Shown here: one piece after another, positions 5,985 through 10,737 of the stretch | How positions within the stretch are numbered: the stretch's first letter is position 1 | How the letters are laid out: each line of letters opens with the position of its first letter | Origin: Bacillota bacterium | GTDB taxonomy: Bacteria; Bacillota; Clostridia; Oscillospirales; Ruminococcaceae | DNA: 10,737 nucleotides | Assembly: GCA_029550985.1 (NCBI GenBank) | Contig: JAKPGH010000218.1 | Coordinates: 1-10,737 of the forward strand | Reading direction: 5' to 3' | Notes under the pieces: generated by a model | What the model saw: only the letters and a program-made list of their open reading frames with translations | Databases searched by the model: none | What the model was told of the DNA's origin: nothing | Position numbers and translations under genes: made by a program

Positions 5985-7304
5985 ATGTCGAAACCCATTG
6001 TGGCCATTGTCGGGCGGCCCAACGTTGGGAAGTCCACCCTGTTTAACAAGCTGACCGGCAAACGGCTGGCCATTGTGGAGGACACCCCCGGCGTCACCCG
6101 GGACAGGCTTTACGCCGAATGCGAGTGGCGAGCCAAGGAGTTTATGCTGGTGGACACCGGCGGCATCGACCCTTACGACGAAAGCCCCATGCTGGCGATG
6201 ATGCGCCGTCAGGCTCAAATTGCCATCAACAGCGCCGACGCCATCATCTTTGTCACCGACGTCCGGGCCGGCGTCACCGCCACCGACGCCGATGTGGCCG
6301 TCATGCTGCAAAAAAGCGGAAAACCCATTGTGCTCTGCGTCAACAAGTGCGACAATCTGGGCGAACCGCCCCCGGAGTTTTACGAGTTTTACAATTTAGG
6401 GCTGGGAGACCCCGTTCCCGTCTCCTCCACCCACGGCCACGGCACCGGCGATTTGCTGGACAGAGTCTTTGAATATCTCAACTTTGAGGAAACCGAGCGC
6501 TACAGCGAGGATTATATCAAGGTCGCCGTCATCGGCAAGCCCAACGTGGGAAAAAGCTCCCTTATTAACCGCATTGCCGGCGAGGAGCGGATGATTGTCT
6601 CGGATATTCCCGGCACCACCCGGGACGCCACCGACACCATCATTGAAAACGAAAAGGGCAAGTTTGTGTTTATCGACACCGCCGGAATCCGGCGCAAGTC
6701 CAAAGTGGACGAAGCCATCGAGCGGTACAGTGTCCTGCGCTCCTACATGGCGGTGGACCGGGCCGACGTCTGCGTCATCCTGCTGGACGCCACCGTCGGC
6801 TTTACCGAGCAGGATTCCAAAATTGCAGGCTACGCCCACGAACAGGGCAAGGGCTGCATTGTGGCGGTCAACAAGTGGGACGCCGTGGAAAAGGACGACA
6901 AAACCATGCAGGAGATGCGCAAAAAGCTGGAACAGGACTTCTCCTTTATGAGTTATGTCCCCTTTGTCTTTATCTCCGCCAAAACCGGCCAGCGGATTTC
7001 CAACCTCTTTGATTTGATTGTGTATGTGGCGCAGCAAAACGCCACCCGCATTTCCACCGGCATGCTCAACGACTTGCTGGCCTACGCCACGGCGCGGGTG
7101 CAGCCTCCTTCCGACAAGGGCAGGCGGCTGAAAATTTATTACATGACCCAAGCCAGCACCAAGCCCCCCACCTTTGTCTGCTTTGTCAATCAGGCGCAGC
7201 TCTTCCACTTCTCCTACCAGCGCTATCTGGAAAACCAGATTCGGGAACACTTTGGGCTGGAGGGCACCCCCATCCGCCTGGTGGTTCGGGAGCGGGGGGA
7301 CTAA
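5985..7304 (+). CDS. der: Ribosome biogenesis GTPase Der (EngA)
   Basis: A 439-residue double GTPase of the usual Der length (B. subtilis 436). G domain 1 has GRPNVGKS (10-17), DTGG (57-60) and NKCD (120-123). G domain 2 has GKPNVGKS (184-191), DTAG (231-234) and NKWD (296-299). The C-terminal KH-like domain (about 355-439) includes RRLKIYYMTQAS and FVCFVN. Der is an essential cytoplasmic factor for 50S subunit assembly. Two tandem G domains exclude Era. The start ATG follows AAAAGGAGGGAGGG (5965-5978), an unusually long, strong ribosome site. der commonly precedes plsY and gpsA in Clostridia. Here it follows dgkA, where cdd-era would be expected, and is separated from plsY by a kinase-like gene. 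Confidence 0.97.
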   Translation: MSKPIVAIVGRPNVGKSTLFNKLTGKRLAIVEDTPGVTRDRLYAECEWRAKEFMLVDTGGIDPYDESPMLAMMRRQAQIAINSADAIIFVTDVRAGVTATDADVAVMLQKSGKPIVLCVNKCDNLGEPPPEFYEFYNLGLGDPVPVSSTHGHGTGDLLDRVFEYLNFEETERYSEDYIKVAVIGKPNVGKSSLINRIAGEERMIVSDIPGTTRDATDTIIENEKGKFVFIDTAGIRRKSKVDEAIERYSVLRSYMAVDRADVCVILLDATVGFTEQDSKIAGYAHEQGKGCIVAVNKWDAVEKDDKTMQEMRKKLEQDFSFMSYVPFVFISAKTGQRISNLFDLIVYVAQQNATRISTGMLNDLLAYATARVQPPSDKGRRLKIYYMTQASTKPPTFVCFVNQAQLFHFSYQRYLENQIREHFGLEGTPIRLVVRERGD

Positions 7305-7325
7305 CAGCGTCTCTGGAGGTATCGT

Positions 7326-7940
7326 ATGCCTCGGACCATCTACTGGATTGGCGGTTCCCCCTGCTGCGGCAAAAGTGCGGTGGCGGAGCATTTGGCCAAA
7401 AAGCACGGCTTGTTCCTCTACAGTCTGGACGAAGATTTGGGGGACTTTATGAGCCGCCTGGCCGGGCAGGGCAACCTTCTTTGCCGGGATATGCTTAAGC
7501 CCTGGAACGACGCCACCTGGGAGCGGGATGTTCAAACGCTGTGCCGGGAACAGGAGCTTCTTTACGAGCTGGTCTTTCCCCTGATGTGGGAAAAGCTCTC
7601 GGCTCTTCCCCACCCCGTCGTGGTGGCGGAAGGGGCCGGGCTGATGCCGTCCCTTGTCAACGGTTATGGCGTGCCGGCCCAGCGCTATCTCTGCATGGTT
7701 CCCACTCCCTCCTTTCAGTGGGAACAGTACGCCAGGCGGGATTGGGTGGAGCTTTTTCTCAAAGACTGCACCAGGCCCCAGTTTGCGTTTCGGCGGTGGA
7801 TGGAGCGGGATGAGCTCTTTGCCCGCCGCCGCCTGGAGGAAGCGAAAGCTTTGGGTTACCCCACCCTGTTGGTGGACGGGACACTTTCTTTGGAACAAAC
7901 CCTTGCCCGGGCGGAAAAAGCGTTCGGGCTGGCAGGATAA
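7326..7940 (+). CDS. Uncharacterised P-loop nucleotide kinase-like protein
   Basis: A 204-residue protein whose function I cannot name. The N-terminal YWIGGSPCCGKSAVAEHLAK contains Walker A GSPCCGKS (10-17) with two adjacent cysteines. LYSLDEDLGDFM (31-42) resembles the acceptor-binding segment of small nucleotide kinases. PVVVAEGAGLMPSLV (97-111) fits a Walker-B-like strand with E102. FRRWMERDELFARRR (155-169) is an Arg-rich lid-like helix, and LLVDGT (181-186) ends the fold. The layout is that of the adenylate/cytidylate kinase and AAA_18 type superfamily. Similar proteins in Firmicutes are, to my memory, annotated only as AAA family or hypothetical. It starts 21 nt after der with GGAGGT (7315-7320) 5 nt before the ATG. 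plsY follows after 38 nt, so it is probably co-transcribed with der, plsY and gpsA. Phosphorylation of a small metabolite is the best guess. The substrate is unknown. Confidence 0.8.
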   Translation: MPRTIYWIGGSPCCGKSAVAEHLAKKHGLFLYSLDEDLGDFMSRLAGQGNLLCRDMLKPWNDATWERDVQTLCREQELLYELVFPLMWEKLSALPHPVVVAEGAGLMPSLVNGYGVPAQRYLCMVPTPSFQWEQYARRDWVELFLKDCTRPQFAFRRWMERDELFARRRLEEAKALGYPTLLVDGTLSLEQTLARAEKAFGLAG

Positions 7941-7978
7941 ACGAATTTACGACGACCAATGCGATTGGGGGGAAGGAC

Positions 7979-8611
7979 ATGACCATCGCGATTGCAGCGA
8001 CGATCGCCCTGGTGAGCTACCTGATTGGAAGTGTCAATTTTGCCATCATTGTCTCCCGCATCCACGCCGGGGACGACGTGCGCCGCCACGGCAGCGGCAA
8101 CGCCGGCATGACCAACGTGCTGCGCACCTACGGCAAGGGGCCCGCCGCCCTCACCTTTTTGGGGGACTTTCTCAAGGCGGGCGTCGCCATCACCATATCC
8201 CGGTGGATTTGGACCCGAACCGGAGTGGCTCTGCCTTTGGACGTGGGGTATCTTTCGGGACTTTGCGCGCTGCTGGGGCACCTCTTTCCCGTTTACTTTC
8301 ACTTTAAAGGCGGCAAGGGGGTCGCCACCTCCCTGGGGATTATCTTCTGCATTCAGCCCCTGGTGTTTGTCATCCTTGCCGTCGCCTTTGTCCCCATTGT
8401 GTTCATCACCCGCATTGTCTCTCTGGGTTCGGTGCTGGGGGCTTTGTTCTACCCCTTCATCACTTGGCTGGTCCACTTTCTCCAGGGGGAAAACCCCTGG
8501 TACGACACTGTGGGCGCCATCGTCATCAGCGCCCTTGTGCTGGTTATGCACCGGGAGAATGTCAAGCGGCTGCTCACCGGCACCGAACACCGTTTTGGTA
8601 CCAAAAAGTAG
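7979..8611 (+). CDS. plsY: Acyl-phosphate:glycerol-3-phosphate acyltransferase PlsY
   Basis: A 210-residue polytopic membrane enzyme of normal length. It transfers an acyl group from acyl-phosphate (made by PlsX) to glycerol-3-phosphate, giving lysophosphatidic acid, the first committed step of phospholipid synthesis. All three cytoplasmic motifs are seen: GSGNAGMTNVLRTYGK (38-53), GHLFPVYFHFKGGKGVAT (100-117) with the glycine-rich KGGKG, and HRENVKRLLTGTE (191-203) near the C-terminus. Membrane segments lie around 3-25, 55-73, 85-105, 122-145 and 176-190. The start has GGGGGGAAGG (7967-7976) immediately upstream. The stop codon overlaps the Shine-Dalgarno of gpsA, which makes the next enzyme-pathway partner, so the two are tightly coupled. 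Confidence 0.95.
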   Translation: MTIAIAATIALVSYLIGSVNFAIIVSRIHAGDDVRRHGSGNAGMTNVLRTYGKGPAALTFLGDFLKAGVAITISRWIWTRTGVALPLDVGYLSGLCALLGHLFPVYFHFKGGKGVATSLGIIFCIQPLVFVILAVAFVPIVFITRIVSLGSVLGALFYPFITWLVHFLQGENPWYDTVGAIVISALVLVMHRENVKRLLTGTEHRFGTKK

Positions 8612-8623
8612 GAGGTCGATTCG

Positions 8624-9637
8624 GTGGCTCAAATCTTTGTGATGGGAGCCGGCGGCTTTGGCATTGCTCTGGCGGTGACGGCTCACCGCCTGGGGCATCA
8701 CCTCACCCTATGGTCTCCCTTTCCACAGGAAGTGGAGCTGCTCAACGCCACCCGGGAACATCAACGGCTGTTGCCCGGTGTGAGAATTCCCGACGACATT
8801 GCCGTCACCACCTCCCTGGAGGAGATTTCCCGGCAGGATTTGGTGATTGTGGCCACTCCTTCCTCCGCCGTGCGGCAAACGGCTAAACGGCTGGCGGAGC
8901 GGATCAATGCAGACACAACGGTAGTCTGCACCTCCAAAGGGTTGGAGGCGGGCAGTTACAAACTTCTTTGCGACGTGCTGGGCGAAGAACTGCCCGGCAA
9001 CCGCCATGTGATGCTGTCGGGGCCTTCCCACGCGGAGGAACTGGCCCGGGGCGTTCCCACCGCCGTGGTGGCGGCCTCCCGCCACCGGGAAGCCGCCGAA
9101 TACGTGCAGGACACTTTAGGTGGCGAAAGCTTGCGCATCTATGTCAGCGACGACGTGCTGGGCGTGGAACTGGGCGGCGCGCTGAAAAACGTCATCGCGC
9201 TGGCCGCCGGCATCCTGGACGGGTTGGAGGCGGGGGACAACACCAAAGCCGCCCTGATGACCCGAGGCATCGCCGAAATCGCCCGCCTGGGGGTTGCTTT
9301 GGGCGCTCGCAGCGAAACCTTTGCCGGGCTTTCCGGCGTAGGGGATTTGATTGTCACCTGCGCTTCCATCCACAGCCGCAACCGCCGCTGCGGCATGCTC
9401 ATCGGCCAGGGCATGGAGCCCGCCAAAGCGGTGGAGAAAATCGGCGCGACGGTGGAGGGTTACAGCTGCACCAAAATCGCCTGGGAGCTGAGACAAAAGC
9501 ACTCGGTTGCCATGCCCATTGTGGAGCAGATGTACGCCGTGCTCTACCAGGGCAAGGACCCCAAGGAAGCCGTCCGCGATTTGATGCATCGGCCCAGCCG
9601 CCACGAAAGCGAAGCTGTTTGGATTCTTTCCCAATAA
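8624..9637 (+). CDS. gpsA: NAD(P)-dependent glycerol-3-phosphate dehydrogenase GpsA
   Basis: A 337-residue cytoplasmic enzyme reducing dihydroxyacetone phosphate to sn-glycerol-3-phosphate, the substrate of PlsY. The N-terminal Rossmann motif GAGGFG (8-13) replaces the usual GAGSWG. TSKG (103-106), LSGPSHAEE (131-139), GGALKN (184-189, with the catalytic Lys188), SGVGDLIVTC (237-246) and HSRNRRCG (250-257) are conserved family signatures. The start is GTG, 7 nt after AGGAGGT (8610-8616), which itself overlaps the plsY stop. No ATG alternative would keep the Rossmann strand intact. Length is normal. Confidence 0.96.
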   Translation: MAQIFVMGAGGFGIALAVTAHRLGHHLTLWSPFPQEVELLNATREHQRLLPGVRIPDDIAVTTSLEEISRQDLVIVATPSSAVRQTAKRLAERINADTTVVCTSKGLEAGSYKLLCDVLGEELPGNRHVMLSGPSHAEELARGVPTAVVAASRHREAAEYVQDTLGGESLRIYVSDDVLGVELGGALKNVIALAAGILDGLEAGDNTKAALMTRGIAEIARLGVALGARSETFAGLSGVGDLIVTCASIHSRNRRCGMLIGQGMEPAKAVEKIGATVEGYSCTKIAWELRQKHSVAMPIVEQMYAVLYQGKDPKEAVRDLMHRPSRHESEAVWILSQ

Positions 9638-9643
9638 TACTGT

Positions 9644-9690
9644 CAGGCCATCCCGTTTGCGTCCCTTTTGGATACGTCGAGGATGGCCTG
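9644..9690. repeat. Perfect 10-bp inverted repeat between gpsA and the PHP gene
   Basis: CAGGCCATCC (9644-9653) and GGATGGCCTG (9681-9690) are exact reverse complements separated by 27 nt. Within the loop, TCC and GGA around CTTTT (about 9662-9672) can add a small inner stem. CTGTC (9640-9644, adjoining the left arm) can also pair with either of two GACAG copies (9700-9704, 9715-9719). No T-run follows on either strand, so it is not an ordinary intrinsic terminator. It may be an RNA regulatory structure in front of the PHP gene, a processing site, or a protein-binding dyad. Confidence 0.6.
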
Positions 9691-9722
9691 TTGTTACATG
9701 ACAGCTGGTTGTTCGACAGAAG

Positions 9723-9730
9723 AAAGGGGG
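9723..9730 (+). promoter_or_regulatory. Ribosome binding site that sets the PHP gene start
   Basis: AAAGGGGG lies 6 nt before GTG 9737. Upstream in-frame starts (TTG 9668, ATG 9683, ATG 9698) have no comparable site and fall in or just after the inverted repeat, so GTG 9737 is preferred. Confidence 0.7.
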
Positions 9731-9736
9731 ATACCG

Positions 9737-10480
9737 GTGGAATATACCTACGATTTGCACCTGCACTCCTGCCTTTCCCCCTGCGGGGATGAGGACATGA
9801 CCCCTGCCAATCTGGTGAATATGGCGGCCCTGCTGGGGCTGGACATCATCGCCCTCACCGACCACAACACCGCGGGCAACTGCCGCAGCGCCATGGAGGC
9901 CGGAGAGCGGGCCGGCGTTTTGGTGATTCCCGGCATGGAGCTCTGCACCGCCGAAGAAATTCACGTTATCTGCCTCTTCCCCACCCTGGAGCAGGCCGAG
10001 GCCTTTTCCGCCGAGGTCTATCAAAACCTGCCTCCCATTCGAAACCGCCCCCACATTTACGGGCGCCAGCTGCGGATGGATTCCGCCGACGGCATCCTGG
10101 GGGAAGAACCTGTTCTTCTGGTCACCGCCAGCGGCATCAGCATCGACCATGTTCCCCAACTGGTGACCCGCCACGGGGGCCTTTGCTACCCCGCCCACAT
10201 CGACCGGCCCTCCTTTTCCGTTCTTGCCAACTTCGGCGTCTATCCGGAGCATCTGCAGTTTCCCATGGCGGAAATCAGCCGCCATGCCAACCCTCAAACC
10301 CTGCGGGCGGACCATCCGGAACTTGCGCGGATGCCGTTTGTTCGGGCCAGCGACGCCCATCGCCTGGAAGATATGATGGAGCCGGAAGATGACCGGGTGA
10401 TGGAGCTGCCGGAACGGACCGCCGCCGCCGTCCTCCACTGGCTTCAAACCCGAAAGTCATCGGGCAATCCCGCCCTTTAG
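9737..10480 (+). CDS. PHP-domain metal-dependent phosphoesterase
   Basis: From the GTG at 9737 this is a 247-residue PHP-domain (polymerase and histidinol phosphatase) protein. Metal-ligand motifs are in order: DLHLHS (6-11, H8 and H10), SPCGDEDMTP (14-23), TDHNT (41-45), GMELCTAEEIHV (66-77), PAHID (152-156) and SDAH (205-208). This set fits a stand-alone YciV/TrpH-like phosphoesterase acting on nucleotides or phosphorylated small molecules. The substrate cannot be read from sequence. The subgroup with CLFPTLEQA and GISIDHVPQL is, from memory, common in Clostridia with unknown function. The gene is 99 nt after gpsA, across an inverted repeat, and is closed by a strong terminator, so it may share the der-gpsA transcript or be attenuated from it. 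Confidence 0.88.
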   Translation: MEYTYDLHLHSCLSPCGDEDMTPANLVNMAALLGLDIIALTDHNTAGNCRSAMEAGERAGVLVIPGMELCTAEEIHVICLFPTLEQAEAFSAEVYQNLPPIRNRPHIYGRQLRMDSADGILGEEPVLLVTASGISIDHVPQLVTRHGGLCYPAHIDRPSFSVLANFGVYPEHLQFPMAEISRHANPQTLRADHPELARMPFVRASDAHRLEDMMEPEDDRVMELPERTAAAVLHWLQTRKSSGNPAL

Positions 10481-10500
10481 ATTTCATAGCCTGAAATACA

Positions 10501-10533
10501 AAAAGCCGCAGCCTGTTTGGTTGCGGCTTTTCC
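10501..10533 (+). terminator. Intrinsic terminator after the PHP gene
   Basis: A perfect 10-bp stem, AAAAGCCGCA (10501-10510) with TGCGGCTTTT (10522-10531), encloses an 11-nt loop. The descending arm ends in a short T-run. It lies 20 nt after the PHP stop and ends the rightward transcript that probably begins at der. The A-run and T-run flanks would let it work on both strands. Confidence 0.9.
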
Positions 10534-10581
10534 TGCGGGTATTCTTCTTCACACCTTAAATTTTCCTCATTTGAGAAGGAT

Positions 10582-10610
10582 TTGTACTAAGGCTGACAAC
10601 CTGTGAATAT
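10582..10610 (+). promoter_or_regulatory. Weak candidate promoter for the DUF3794 gene
   Basis: TTGTAC (10582-10587), a 17-bp spacer, and GAATAT (10605-10610) preceded by TGT could be a poor sigma-A promoter with an extended -10. TATATT (10608-10613) is an alternative -10 with a spacer of 20. A promoter is expected because a strong terminator lies just upstream. A sporulation sigma factor is also possible but I see no clean match. Confidence 0.3.
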
Positions 10611-10647
10611 ATTGGTGGTAGATTACGATAGAGGAGAGGGTACCCTT

Positions 10648-10737
10648 ATGGAACTGAACTTACAGCGCCAAACCATTACCATAAACGAAACGGTTTACCA
10701 AGGGAGTGTGGAGCACCCCATTGAGTGCGACGGACTT
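10648..10737 (+). CDS. DUF3794 (SPOCS-domain) protein, N-terminal fragment cut by the window edge
   Basis: Only the first 30 residues are visible. MELNLQRQTITINETVYQ followed by GSVEHPIECD matches the start I recall for clostridial DUF3794 proteins (MELNLKRE..., then a V-Y/F-x-G-S-x-E-x-P-I motif). These carry SPOCS domains, sometimes with a C-terminal LysM peptidoglycan-binding domain, and are linked to spore coat or envelope assembly. The ATG has GGAGAGGG (10633-10640) 7 nt upstream. The ribosome site overlaps a palindrome, AGGGTACCCT (10637-10646). The family call rests on a short stretch. Confidence 0.7.
   Translation, partial: MELNLQRQTITINETVYQGSVEHPIECDGL

Noticed and set aside
5985..7304. 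Era, expected after dgkA by Bacillus gene order
   Set aside because: Two complete tandem G domains and a C-terminal KH-like domain identify Der rather than Era.
6396..7898. Long open frame (about 500 codons) on the minus strand, antisense to der and the kinase-like gene
   Set aside because: It is the shadow of two well-supported genes in G+C-rich DNA. The translation is His/Gly/Pro-rich without recognisable motifs.
9668..9736. Upstream extension of the PHP protein from TTG 9668, ATG 9683 or ATG 9698
   Set aside because: None of these starts has a ribosome site, the extra residues do not resemble the family, and GTG 9737 has AAAGGGGG at the right distance.
9116..10447. Long minus-strand open frame (443 codons) antisense to gpsA and the PHP gene
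   Set aside because: It covers two genes with clear catalytic motifs on the plus strand. The composition is typical of an antisense shadow, and there is no ribosome site or family signature.
1..10737. Defence system, CRISPR array, insertion sequence or prophage
   Set aside because: I found no spaced direct-repeat array, transposase, integrase or nuclease-type genes. The content is housekeeping and sporulation genes.

Overview
The window reads as chromosomal core DNA of a spore-forming, fairly G+C-rich member of the Clostridia (Firmicutes). An Oscillospirales-like genome is my best guess. The reasons are the sporulation genes ylbJ, yqfC and yqfD, a gene start matching the clostridial DUF3794/SPOCS family, strong purine-rich Shine-Dalgarno sites, sigma-A-type TTGACA/TATAAT promoters, and a phoH-ybeY-dgkA and plsY-gpsA organisation. 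No mobile element, CRISPR array, tRNA or rRNA gene lies inside the window. Genes are densely packed and no gene-free stretch exceeds about 220 bases.

Left part (1-1896, minus strand): reading leftward, ylbJ (sporulation membrane protein) is followed by a histidine-phosphatase-family gene with its own sigma-A promoter. Just past that gene come two excellent tandem sigma-A promoters, 97 bp apart and pointing off the left edge. This arrangement is typical of a stable-RNA (rRNA or tRNA) operon, which would begin just outside the window. The phosphatase has Ser in place of the catalytic histidine.

Middle (2077-5849, plus strand): yqfC-yqfD diverge from ylbJ across a 180-bp region that probably carries mother-cell (sigma-E) promoters. 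A consensus sigma-A promoter then drives phoH-ybeY-dgkA behind a structured 92-nt leader. Compared with the Bacillus order, pgpH (yqfF), cdd and era are missing from this cluster.

Right part (5985-10737, plus strand): der (ribosome-assembly GTPase), an uncharacterised P-loop kinase-like gene, plsY and gpsA form a tight run. plsY and gpsA act together: GpsA makes glycerol-3-phosphate and PlsY acylates it in the first step of phospholipid synthesis. A perfect 10-bp inverted repeat then precedes a PHP-domain metal-dependent phosphoesterase gene, which ends in a strong intrinsic terminator. The last 90 bases start a DUF3794-family gene that runs off the edge.

I see no defence or biosynthetic system. 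The items most worth a second look are the His-to-Ser phosphatase, the tandem promoter pair at the left edge, the P-loop kinase between der and plsY, the phoH leader and the gpsA/PHP inverted repeat.
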